Below the pieces are notes generated by a model. That model searched no databases. It had not been told where the DNA came from and saw nothing but the letters and a program-made list of their open reading frames with translations. Below are positions 1 through 7,152 of a stretch of 64,000 bases of DNA, piece by piece. Numbering within the stretch: the first letter of the stretch is position 1; every line of letters starts with the position of its first letter. The DNA is from Paenalicyclobacillus ferrooxydans. Its GTDB lineage: Bacteria > Bacillota > Bacilli > Alicyclobacillales > Alicyclobacillaceae. The DNA lies in assembly GCF_001399675.1 (NCBI RefSeq), contig NZ_LJCO01000085.1:46691-110690 (forward strand). Direction: 5' to 3'. Position numbers and translations under genes: made by a program.

Positions 1-2
1 AC

Positions 3-572
3 ATGACCGAAGATGCTTTTGCCATCGTTGCCATGTCCTACGTAACGCCGGAGGCAATGAAGATGAAGGTCAAGTTCTTGAATGAGTTCAAGCGTATGAA
101 AGAGGCGCTGTCTCAACCTCGTGAGCTGTCTCGCTTGGAACTTATCGACCTTGCGCGTGAATCGGAGATGGCTCGTCTTGATGCAGAAAAGAAGAACGCA
201 GAACTCGAGTACCAGCTGCGTGTCCAGCACCCCAAGGTTGTATTCGCGGATGCTGTCACGGTCAGTCAGAATACCATTCTCATTCGCGAGCTCGCAGTCA
301 TTCTGAAGCAGAACGATATCGAGATTGGAGAGAAGCGACTGTTCGAGTGGTTACGTGACAACGGTTACCTCATCAAGCGCGCTGGAACGGACCGCAATAC
401 TCCAACGCAGAAGGCCAAGGAATTGGGACTCTTCGAAATCAAGGAGACTCCAATCGTGCATTCAAACGGTACTGTGACGGTCAGCAAGACGACGAAGGTC
501 ACTGGTAAAGACCAGGTGTACTTCGTGAACAAGTTCAAGACACAGCAATCATTAGAACCAGTCGAGGTGTAA
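3..572 (+). CDS. Phage antirepressor, Rha-like N-terminus (cut) plus KilAC domain
   Basis: The frame is open to the window edge, so the ATG at base 3 is probably internal and the gene is partial at its 5' end. Residues 1-30 (TEDAFAIVAMSYVTPEAM, then KFLNEFKRM) resemble the end of the Rha/pRha domain. Residues about 45-70 are a charged helix. Residues about 75-185 match the KilAC/ANT DNA-binding domain (KQNDIEIGEKRLFEWLRDNG, then a TPTQKAKELGLF turn). Such proteins usually act as antirepressors or early regulators in temperate phages. It lies directly upstream of the replication genes with a short gap, which fits an early operon. The exact target cannot be read from sequence. Confidence 0.8.
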   Translation: MTEDAFAIVAMSYVTPEAMKMKVKFLNEFKRMKEALSQPRELSRLELIDLARESEMARLDAEKKNAELEYQLRVQHPKVVFADAVTVSQNTILIRELAVILKQNDIEIGEKRLFEWLRDNGYLIKRAGTDRNTPTQKAKELGLFEIKETPIVHSNGTVTVSKTTKVTGKDQVYFVNKFKTQQSLEPVEV

Positions 573-591
573 GGAAGGAGGCGTGCAGAAG

Positions 592-1599
592 GTGCCAAAA
601 GGGGACTATAAGCATCTCAAAGCGGATATCGAAGACGGCACAGTGCCCATTGCACGCCTCCTTCTTGAGGCTGTATCCATGTCGACACTTCACGGGGTTG
701 CAAAGAGTGTCCTTGTCTTTATTTGGCGCAGGACGTACGGATGGATTGACGCCGAAGGGCACAAGTTCAAGACGGACCGCATTACACTGGACGAATTTGC
801 AGCGGCTGTAAACTCCGAACGCACATACGTGTCAAAAATGTTGAAGGTGCTCGTTGCGGCCAACGTGATCACCGTGGAGCAAGCGGGCCGTACCAAAGAG
901 TACGGCGTGAACACGGATATTGCTTCATGGTCAGACGAGGCGATTGACAAAGAAAAACTGTTAAAAGCAATCGGCCAAAATTTGTATGTACACTCGTCCA
1001 AAAAAATGTTGTCTTCTAGCACAACGGTTGTTCTGCAAGACAACCTTTCATCAACGCAACGGTTGTCCTCTAGAACAACGCAACGGTTGTCCTCTAGAAC
1101 AACCTTTATATCCGAAAATCCCAGTAGTGGCGCGGGATTCGGGGCGTCTAAAGAAAGTATTAAAGAAAGTAAAGAGATCGCTTCTTCTCCTATCCCCCCT
1201 ATATCCCCCCTTGACATGTCGGAGTCGGAATTCGAGACCGAGGTCGAGTGGCATGTGAAGCAAGGCACAGGGAATGAGCGATACATACTCAAAACCACGG
1301 ACAGGCTTCTGCTTCATGGGATGTTGGCAAAAGGAATACCCAAACAAACGATTCTCGATGCGGTTGACGATACGTGCAAAAAGTATCAGCCAAAGCACGA
1401 ATACGACCGGGGGATAACATCGTTCGCATATTTCGAAGGCCCTATCTATGACACGTGGGCATTATCACAGACCGTTCAAGAAATTGCCGTAGGAGGGGAG
1501 TCCCATGGAGGCTATCACAGGGCGCGTGCTGGACATACAGCAGAAGATCCGGGAGCGGAAGTCTACATCCAACGACTTATTGACCGAAAGGGAAGTTGA
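592..1599 (+). CDS. Phage replication initiation protein (O-like), with origin inside
   Basis: 335 aa. Two GTG codons (583 and 592) follow a GGAAGGAGG site; 592 has the better spacing. Residues about 1-105 form a winged-helix region like the N-terminus of phage replication proteins (SVLVFIWRRTYGW, TLDEFAAAVNSERTYVSKML, then a short hairpin wing). The middle (about 135-170) is low-complexity, rich in Ser/Thr/Arg, because the DNA there is a repeat array, probably the phage origin. The C-terminal part (about 205-290, ETEVEWHVKQG to YDTWALSQ) is helical and may contact the helicase or its loader. The last 95 bases overlap the next gene, a DnaC-like loader. Layout and role parallel lambda O followed by P. 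Confidence 0.8.
   Translation: MPKGDYKHLKADIEDGTVPIARLLLEAVSMSTLHGVAKSVLVFIWRRTYGWIDAEGHKFKTDRITLDEFAAAVNSERTYVSKMLKVLVAANVITVEQAGRTKEYGVNTDIASWSDEAIDKEKLLKAIGQNLYVHSSKKMLSSSTTVVLQDNLSSTQRLSSRTTQRLSSRTTFISENPSSGAGFGASKESIKESKEIASSPIPPISPLDMSESEFETEVEWHVKQGTGNERYILKTTDRLLLHGMLAKGIPKQTILDAVDDTCKKYQPKHEYDRGITSFAYFEGPIYDTWALSQTVQEIAVGGESHGGYHRARAGHTAEDPGAEVYIQRLIDRKGS
1008..1103 (+). repeat. Four 18-bp iterons, probable phage replication origin
   Basis: Four copies of the imperfect palindrome GTTGT-N8-ACAAC lie at 1008-1025, 1027-1044, 1062-1079 and 1086-1103. The last two are identical (GTTGTCCTCTAGAACAAC) and sit in a perfect 24-bp tandem repeat (1056-1079 and 1080-1103). The array is inside the replication protein gene and is followed at about 1151-1176 by a purine-rich tract with repeated AAAGAAAGT. 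This is the plan of the lambda origin in gene O. Function is inferred. Confidence 0.75.
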
Positions 1600-2401
1600 T
1601 TGTGAAATCTGTCGTGATGAATGCGTTTGTGCAGTCATCGAGGAAACAGGAGAACGTGTCCCGGTCGGAGACATGAAACTGTTTGACTGGTCGGTACATC
1701 CACCGGCATTGAAAAGGCACCATGTTGAATCTTGTCGGTGTGTACCACGAAAGCGTGTTGATAAGGCACTGAAACACAGCCACATCAGCGAGGAGTTTCG
1801 TAAACGCACGTTCGAAACGTTTGAAACGCAAGGGAAGGACAAGCGGATTCAGATGGCTTACCGACTGGCGAAGCGGTACGCGGAGACGTTTGAAGAACGT
1901 CGTGGTGAGTCAAAAAATTGGTTTGGCATCGTAGGTGCTGTGGGCATCGGGAAAACGCATCTGCTCTGTGCGATTGCAAATGCACTACTCTCTCGCGGCA
2001 TCTTCGTTCGGTATTTTAACTTCGTGACCGGCTTTAAAGAGATGTTTGCGAAGTATGACCAGGGCGGCCAAGCTGTTGAGGAAATTCGGTGGGAACTAAT
2101 GACCTGTGAAGTGCTCATGATTGACGACCTTGCGAAAGGGAAGTTTGACCGTAGGGCCAAATCAGTAGGCATCAACAAGTCTGTTTTTGACGAGATCTAC
2201 GCGCTGATTGATTTTCGGTACGAGAACAACCTGCCAGTGATTTGGTCCAGTGAGATGTACGCAGAACTCGCCTCGGACGGCGTTATCGGTGAGGCCACAG
2301 CATCGCGGTTGTTTGAGCGCAGTTACATCGCTGACATGACTTACAAGGACGGAGAACCGAAGGGGTCACTAAATCACAGACTGCTTGGGTTTGAGGGATA
2401 A
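1505..2401 (+). CDS. DnaC/IstB-like helicase loader ATPase
   Basis: 298 aa AAA+ ATPase that probably loads the replicative helicase at the phage origin. The ATG at 1505 follows AGGAGGGGA, so this start is strong even though it lies 95 bases inside the replication gene. Residues about 35-80 hold a Cys cluster (CEICRDECVC, later CRC) that could bind zinc. Walker A is GAVGIGKTHLL (about 140-150) and Walker B is VLMIDDLAKG (about 200-210). A sensor-like segment LPVIWSSEMY follows, then the arginine-rich ATASRLFERS. Length and order fit DnaC/DnaI-type loaders. It is translated with its partner initiator. Confidence 0.85.
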   Translation: MEAITGRVLDIQQKIRERKSTSNDLLTEREVDCEICRDECVCAVIEETGERVPVGDMKLFDWSVHPPALKRHHVESCRCVPRKRVDKALKHSHISEEFRKRTFETFETQGKDKRIQMAYRLAKRYAETFEERRGESKNWFGIVGAVGIGKTHLLCAIANALLSRGIFVRYFNFVTGFKEMFAKYDQGGQAVEEIRWELMTCEVLMIDDLAKGKFDRRAKSVGINKSVFDEIYALIDFRYENNLPVIWSSEMYAELASDGVIGEATASRLFERSYIADMTYKDGEPKGSLNHRLLGFEG

Positions 2402-2413
2402 GGAGCGAGTGAC

Positions 2414-2590
2414 ATGACATTAGCCTTGAAATCAACAATCCAAGGCCACGTAAGCGAAATACGTGACGGCTATGCAGTCGTGCGCGATGGAGACGTGACA
2501 GAGGTGTTCAACCTGGCGTGGTACCGACTAGACAAGACTGACCGGTCCATGGTTGAGTTGCGCAAGCCGGATGGAGATGGTGCTGCGTGA
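2414..2590 (+). CDS. Small hypothetical phage protein (58 aa)
   Basis: ATG at 2414 after GGAGCGAG in the early operon. The product begins MTLALKSTIQGHVSEIRDG and reads like a small beta-rich domain (YAVVRDGDVTEVFNLAWYRLD). It has no recognised family. The stop overlaps the GTG of the next small gene (GTGA), which supports both as translated and coupled. Confidence 0.55.
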   Translation: MTLALKSTIQGHVSEIRDGYAVVRDGDVTEVFNLAWYRLDKTDRSMVELRKPDGDGAA

Positions 2591-2760
2591 GTGAGTTATA
2601 CATCGTGTGGCATCGAACCGAAGGCGGATGGTGGCCTAGTTCTCCGGTGACATCCGACATGGCGCGAGCAATGGTGCGCCAGATAGCCCACAAAACCATC
2701 GTCGTTCCTGCTCCTGTGATGACGGCGAAGGCTTGGGTAGAAAGCGGTGAGGTTGGATGA
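2587..2760 (+). CDS. Small hypothetical phage protein (57 aa)
   Basis: GTG start at 2587 overlapping the previous stop; the stop TGA overlaps the ATG of the next gene at 2757. The sequence is Trp-rich near the start (VSELYIVWHRTEGGWWPSS) and then helical. No family recognised. The two overlaps are the main evidence. Confidence 0.5.
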   Translation: MSELYIVWHRTEGGWWPSSPVTSDMARAMVRQIAHKTIVVPAPVMTAKAWVESGEVG

Positions 2761-3014
2761 AAGTCACAATTGAAACAAGCGGGCAGAAGTATTCGGTCAC
2801 CTTAGAAATGGACGATAAGACGTATGTGGCAAATCATGAACTGACATCTTACGGCGCCCACCAAATCGGAGGTGTGAACTTTGACGAGCAAGACTTTGAC
2901 CGCGAACTCGAATACATCATGTCGGACATTGAAAGTCAGGCTTATGAATTAGCGTATTACGATGCTGAGACGCGAGAGCGCTCTGAATCCGACGAGGACG
3001 GTGACGACGAATGA
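2757..3014 (+). CDS. Hypothetical acidic phage protein (85 aa)
   Basis: 85 aa, overlapping its neighbours by 4 bases on each side. The N-terminal half is predicted beta (MKVTIETSGQKYSVTLEMDD), then a helix, and a strongly acidic tail (ESDEDGDDE). It belongs to the run of small early genes between the helicase loader and RecU. No function can be assigned. Confidence 0.65.
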   Translation: MKVTIETSGQKYSVTLEMDDKTYVANHELTSYGAHQIGGVNFDEQDFDRELEYIMSDIESQAYELAYYDAETRERSESDEDGDDE

Positions 3015-3247
3015 CCGACAGTGTTATTGCTAAGCCTGTCATCGACGACATCGAGGCAGCAGGATACAAGGTGTTGACGAGAGCTGAGTATGCGGGTCTA
3101 CAGCGGTTGTATGAGGCCGTGAAAAACTGGCGGTATGGGCTGATAGACAAACAAACCAAAGGGGATGTTGGAAGCATCGCGGCTGCCTACCCTGCAATTT
3201 ACCGATTGGCAACCACCTTTGATGAACTGGAGGCGATGAACACATGA
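3011..3247 (+). CDS. Hypothetical phage protein (78 aa)
   Basis: 78 aa; ATG at 3011 overlaps the previous stop (ATGA) and its own stop overlaps the next start at 3244. Mostly helical (DDIEAAGYKVLTRAEYAGL, LQRLYEAVKNW). No family recognised; the tight coupling indicates it is expressed with the early cluster. Confidence 0.6.
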   Translation: MTDSVIAKPVIDDIEAAGYKVLTRAEYAGLQRLYEAVKNWRYGLIDKQTKGDVGSIAAAYPAIYRLATTFDELEAMNT

Positions 3248-3699
3248 AGCTTCATTATCTCAACTCAGCGGACAAGCAGGCAATCACAATGATGACTGCC
3301 TGCGCGGGATTTCTTGAACAGTCACTCGAGGGCATCCGCCACGTTCCAAAGGCTGCCCAGTCTGACATGAAGCGCGCCAAGTCGTTCGCCTGGAAGGCGG
3401 TACAGGCGACGTTGAAACCACTCGATGACAAGACGAAGCGACAGCTGCTCAACATCATTAAGGATGTCGATATCGGCATCGTGAGCAAGAAGGACGTGCA
3501 AGCGTGGAAGCAGTCAACCGACATGTACATCGGAGGCAAGGAGTTTGTGCATCGGATGGCTGAAATTACGATGGAGGCCAAATGTGCGAGTTGTGATGGA
3601 GCCTGTCGTGACACTTGTCCGCTCTATGAGAGCTACGTGCACTTCGATGTACCACAGTTTGACCCGAATCATCGCAATTGCCCGTATTCCATGGTGTGA
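3244..3699 (+). CDS. DUF5651-like phage protein with Cys-rich C-terminus
   Basis: 151 aa. Residues 1-105 are helical. Residues about 115-150 contain CASCDGACRDTCPLYESY and a later NCPYS, five or more cysteines that could bind a metal. The pattern, including the VPQFDPN segment, resembles small Bacillus-phage proteins of the DUF5651 type; I recognise this by pattern only. It sits in the early cluster just before the ABA-sandwich protein and RecU. Function unknown. Confidence 0.65.
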   Translation: MKLHYLNSADKQAITMMTACAGFLEQSLEGIRHVPKAAQSDMKRAKSFAWKAVQATLKPLDDKTKRQLLNIIKDVDIGIVSKKDVQAWKQSTDMYIGGKEFVHRMAEITMEAKCASCDGACRDTCPLYESYVHFDVPQFDPNHRNCPYSMV

Positions 3700-3707
3700 G
3701 GTGGTAC

Positions 3708-4007
3708 ATGATGAAATGGTCAGAAATGTCTCCCGGACAACGCAATGCGCTAGTTGCAGAAAGGATTTTCGGCCACAAAGTAGACACCGCAACCGTGCGC
3801 TGGTTTACGTCCAAAATATCGGCTGCGTGGGAAGTGGTCACACTCATGCGTTCCGAGATGTACGACTTCACGTTAGACAGTGACGATGATACATGGATTG
3901 CGATCTTTCGACGCATGGGCGACAAGCAATACAAAGCCATTGCACAGACTGCACCCGAGGCCATCTGCTTGGCTGCTCTAGCGGTGATGGGGGTGCAAGT
4001 GCTATGA
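3708..4007 (+). CDS. Phage ABA-sandwich domain protein
   Basis: 99 aa from ATG 3708, which follows GAGGTGG at good spacing. Features of the phage ABA-sandwich family are present: W-based N-terminus, YS/FTSKISAAWEVV, a central WIAIF strand, and the C-terminal APEAICLAAL. These proteins are common beside replication or recombination genes in Gram-positive phages, with unknown role. The stop overlaps the start of recU at 4004. Confidence 0.7.
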   Translation: MMKWSEMSPGQRNALVAERIFGHKVDTATVRWFTSKISAAWEVVTLMRSEMYDFTLDSDDDTWIAIFRRMGDKQYKAIAQTAPEAICLAALAVMGVQVL

Positions 4008-4528
4008 ACCAGGGCAATCGAGGCATGGAGCTCGAGCAGCTCATCAACTTCGCCAATCAGCAGTATATGGCCAAGGGGATTGCAGTCGTGGGTAAACTGC
4101 CAACCCCTGTGAAAATCATGAAGACGCAGGGCACAAGGATTACTGCAGCCTTCCTGGAGGCAAAAAGCACGGTTGACTACTCAGGAGTTTACCGGGGCCG
4201 TGCACTCTACTTCGACGCGAAAATGACGAAAGAGAAGACACGGTTCCCGCTGGACAACATTCATGAGCACCAGGTGGAGCACCTACGGGCCTGCGCAATG
4301 CAGGGGGCAGTGACATTTCTCATTGTCGAGTTTACGCAGCTACGCAAGACCTACTACGTGCCCGGGAAACTGGTTATCGATACCTGGGACAAAGGTGTGA
4401 ATGGTGGACGCAAGTCAGTGCCGTACGACGACATCGAGCGCTTGTGCTTTCCACTAGCCTCCGGACGCGGCGTGGTCTTGGACTATCTGGCTGTAGTGGA
4501 CAAGTTGCTAGAGCAGCAGACGGCCTAA
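4004..4528 (+). CDS. recU: Holliday junction resolvase RecU
   Basis: 174 aa. Cuts Holliday junctions in recombination and repair; in phages it can resolve replication intermediates before packaging. Start ATG 4004 gives the typical N-terminus NRGMELEQLINFANQQY. Conserved RecU features follow: KLPTPVKI, the catalytic region AKSTVDYSGVYRGR and YFDAKMTKEK (D/E-x-K nuclease core, about residues 55-85), HQVEHL, and LIVEFTQLRKTYYVP. Length is close to the family norm. It overlaps the preceding gene by 4 bases. Confidence 0.92.
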   Translation: MNQGNRGMELEQLINFANQQYMAKGIAVVGKLPTPVKIMKTQGTRITAAFLEAKSTVDYSGVYRGRALYFDAKMTKEKTRFPLDNIHEHQVEHLRACAMQGAVTFLIVEFTQLRKTYYVPGKLVIDTWDKGVNGGRKSVPYDDIERLCFPLASGRGVVLDYLAVVDKLLEQQTA

Positions 4529-4547
4529 TAACGAGAGGAGCATGGTG

Positions 4548-4889
4548 ATGGCGGCGATACAAGCAGACTTTATGGTGGAACTATTCGGTGAGGAGACTGT
4601 TGTTCGTCGCCGAACCATGCAAGTGACTCGATATAGCCCGGATATCCTTGCTCGGTATCGTGGACTGGCTGACATCGACCCGATGGAGTACAAGAGTTAC
4701 TTTCCGAAGAACGGCAGAGCGTGGTCGGCGTCTGACACAAAGTACCTTCTTGACTGGTGGGGCAAGGATGATGTGCTGAGTCTGTCGTATGCTCTCGGAC
4801 GGACTCCCTGGAATCTGCAGAGGCAGATTTGCAAGTTACGGCGCCACGGGATAGAGGGAATTCCATACTTGAGGGAACAGCATGTTTGA
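4548..4889 (+). CDS. Putative DNA-binding phage protein, SANT/HTH-like
   Basis: 113 aa. ATG 4548 is 7 bases after AGGAG and is preferred over ATG 4542. The C-terminal half (about 60-105) reads WSASDTKYLLDWWGKDDVLS then YALGRTPWNLQRQICKLRRH, the W-spacing and helix pattern of a Myb/SANT-like or terminase-type helix-turn-helix. It lies between recU and terminase genes, so a role in late gene control or packaging is possible. Not assigned to a named family. Confidence 0.6.
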   Translation: MAAIQADFMVELFGEETVVRRRTMQVTRYSPDILARYRGLADIDPMEYKSYFPKNGRAWSASDTKYLLDWWGKDDVLSLSYALGRTPWNLQRQICKLRRHGIEGIPYLREQHV

Positions 4890-4964
4890 TAACACCCCAG
4901 TGACGTGTAAACTGCGTCGCTGTCTTTTTTTTGTCCGCTACCTTTGTTTCAGAGGGGTGGTCGA

Positions 4965-5114
4965 ATGAGCCCAAAGAAACGACCGTGCCAGACTGGACAC
5001 AAATGTGAATGGGGACGAAAAGAAAGCGAGACTCGAGTCATCTGTAGCGTGCCGAAGTGTGTGAAGGTTGTCAGTCGTAGCGGACATATCGAGGACAAAT
5101 TGCTGAAAAAGTAG
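4965..5114 (+). CDS. Small Cys-containing phage protein (49 aa)
   Basis: ATG 4965 follows AGAGGGGTGG. The 49-aa basic product has four cysteines (RPCQTGHKCEWGRKE, ICSVPKC), suggesting a small zinc-binding fold. It sits directly before terS. No family recognised. Confidence 0.5.
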   Translation: MSPKKRPCQTGHKCEWGRKESETRVICSVPKCVKVVSRSGHIEDKLLKK

Positions 5115-5128
5115 CGAGGTGAGAAGCA

Positions 5129-5656
5129 GTGGCAGGATTGACGCGTAAGCAACAGGTCTTCGTGCATGAATACCTAGTGGACATGAATGCCACGCAGGCT
5201 GCCATTCGCGCTGGTTTCAGTGAGAAGACCGCGTATTCACAAGGCTCACGCATGTTGAAAAATGTTGAGATTCAAGCGGCTCTGGAAGAAGCTTGGCGCG
5301 ACAAGATTCGTCGAGCAGATATCAATGCTGATGACGTCTTGCGTCTGATAACTCGCGCTGCGTTTGCGGACATTCGTCAGTTCGTTGAATGGGACAACGA
5401 GGAACAAGGCTTTCGAGTTCGGTCTGCAGATTCTATCGACGGCCAACTCGTTTCTGAAGTAAGCGAGGAAGTTCGTGAAACGCTAATGGGTCCAATCACA
5501 ACGCGGAAGCTCAAGCTCGTGAGCAAAGAGTCGATGATTGGATTGCTTGCCAAGCATTTCGGCCTGACAGATACGAAGCTGAATGTGAACATTACCACAT
5601 CTCTCGCGGATGTGCTTTCGGAAGCCTGGAACATGGAGCAGGGTGATAATACATGA
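5129..5656 (+). CDS. terS: Terminase small subunit (Terminase_2 type)
   Basis: 175 aa. Recognises viral DNA and hands it to TerL for packaging. GTG 5129 follows GAGGTGAG. The N-terminus LTRKQQVFVHEYLVDMNATQ, AAIRAGFSEKTAYSQGSRML is the classic helix-turn-helix of this family; the middle (ADINADDVLRLITRAAFADI) and the C-terminal SKESMIGLLAKHFGL are also typical. The stop overlaps terL by 4 bases, so the two are translationally coupled. Confidence 0.92.
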   Translation: MAGLTRKQQVFVHEYLVDMNATQAAIRAGFSEKTAYSQGSRMLKNVEIQAALEEAWRDKIRRADINADDVLRLITRAAFADIRQFVEWDNEEQGFRVRSADSIDGQLVSEVSEEVRETLMGPITTRKLKLVSKESMIGLLAKHFGLTDTKLNVNITTSLADVLSEAWNMEQGDNT

Positions 5657-7137
5657 CTGTCAGCACCCAACAAGACATGAAGAAGCTCGCCATCGGCATG
5701 CGGCGATACATCCGCGACCCGGTGGCGTTTGTTCGTGAGGTACTCAGTGCTGAACCCGATGAGTGGCAAATTGAAGCGCTAACCGCACTCGTTGACCGAG
5801 GGCGCCTCGCAGTTCGCGCGGGTCATGGAGTTGGCAAGTCTGCATTTGAAGCCTGGGCAATCCTCTGGTTCTTGTTCACGCGGCCGTTCCCAAAGGTGGT
5901 TGCTACTGCACCGAGCAAGCAGCAGCTCATCGATATTCTGTGGCCTGAGCTTGCTAAATGGATGCAGACGTCTTCAGTGCTTGAGACGTATTTTGAGTGG
6001 CAGAAGACGCGTATCATCATGGTCCAGTCCCCAGAACGTTGGTGGGCATCTGCACGAACGGCCACACGTCCTGATAACTTCGCCGGCATCCACGAAGAGC
6101 ATGTCCTTATCGTTTGCGACGAGGCAAGTGGCATCAGCGACAAGATATACGAAGTCGCAGAAGGTGCGCTGACAACGCCAGACGCAAAGCTCATCTTGTG
6201 CGGAAACCCGACGCAGCTGTCTGGCGAGTTTTACGAGGCCTTCCATCGTCGCAGACATCTGTATCACCCAATGCACGTGTCTTGCCTGGATAGTCCTCGA
6301 GTCACGCGTGAGTACATCGACAACCTGAAGCAGAAGTACGGCGAACATTCGCAAGTCTACAAGGTACGCGTCAAAGGAGACTTCCCGGATTCGGAGCCGG
6401 ATGTGTTCATTCCGCTGCCCCTCGTTGAACAGGCGACAATGCGTGACGTGTGTGAGTATGACGAACGGACTGATGCACAAGGGCGCGTGATTGAACGCAT
6501 ACCACTGCTGGAAGGCCAGCCGATACAGCTAGGCGTTGACCCAGCGCGCATGGGCGGCGATGAGATCGTCATCTATCCGCGTGTTGGTGCGTACGTGTTC
6601 GAGCCGTTGGTGTTTCACAACCTTAAGACGACAGAGCTATCCGGACGAATTATCCAACTCGGACGTGATCTCATGGAACGCTGGCGTAGACCGGACATCA
6701 CAGTGGTCATTGACATGGGTGCGATGGGCTCCGGCGTACACGACGAGGTTGCTGATGTGGTGGGTAAATCAACATTCCCAGGGCAGTGGAACATCGTGCC
6801 GTTTAACTTCGGTGGCGCTGGTGACGAAGACTGTGACGATGCCGCCACAATCGCTTATAAGACTGCACGCGATAAGTTGCCTGAGTTGCACATTCCGAAC
6901 GATGACCGAACCATCGGGCAGCTGACCACGCGGAAATACAACGTCACTTGGAAGGGTGGCAAGTTCAAGATTGAGTCCAAGGACGATTACAAGAAGCGCC
7001 ATGCGGAAGAAGGAAGTCCTGACCGCGCCGATGCGTTCGTGCTGTGCTTGTATGATGCGGGTATAAACATCCGGAACGAAGTGCAAACCGTGAAGTCGAA
7101 ACCGGCAACTGCTGGGCTTCGCCAGAAGCGGTTTTAG
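5653..7137 (+). CDS. terL: Terminase large subunit
   Basis: 494 aa packaging motor and nuclease. Residues 54-63 hold the Walker A-like RAGHGVGKSA; Walker B with catalytic Glu is HVLIVCDEAS (D156, E157); the coupling motif ILCGNPTQLSGEF is at about 181-193. The C-terminal RNase H-like nuclease shows GVDPARMGGDE (D296) and VVIDMGAMGSG (D354), and a late acidic site SPDRADAF. All catalytic elements appear intact. Starts at ATG 5653 inside terS and is followed after 15 bases by the portal gene. Confidence 0.93.
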   Translation: MTVSTQQDMKKLAIGMRRYIRDPVAFVREVLSAEPDEWQIEALTALVDRGRLAVRAGHGVGKSAFEAWAILWFLFTRPFPKVVATAPSKQQLIDILWPELAKWMQTSSVLETYFEWQKTRIIMVQSPERWWASARTATRPDNFAGIHEEHVLIVCDEASGISDKIYEVAEGALTTPDAKLILCGNPTQLSGEFYEAFHRRRHLYHPMHVSCLDSPRVTREYIDNLKQKYGEHSQVYKVRVKGDFPDSEPDVFIPLPLVEQATMRDVCEYDERTDAQGRVIERIPLLEGQPIQLGVDPARMGGDEIVIYPRVGAYVFEPLVFHNLKTTELSGRIIQLGRDLMERWRRPDITVVIDMGAMGSGVHDEVADVVGKSTFPGQWNIVPFNFGGAGDEDCDDAATIAYKTARDKLPELHIPNDDRTIGQLTTRKYNVTWKGGKFKIESKDDYKKRHAEEGSPDRADAFVLCLYDAGINIRNEVQTVKSKPATAGLRQKRF

Positions 7138-7152
7138 GAAGGTGGCAATCCT

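Noticed and set aside
1008..1103. Iteron array as a CRISPR array
   Set aside because: Repeats are 18 bp, palindromic and only partly spaced, with no unique spacers of normal length and no cas genes.
1151..1176. Repeated AAAGAAAGT as a CRISPR or microsatellite
   Set aside because: It is too short and irregular, and lies in a coding region. It is better seen as the purine-rich part of the origin.
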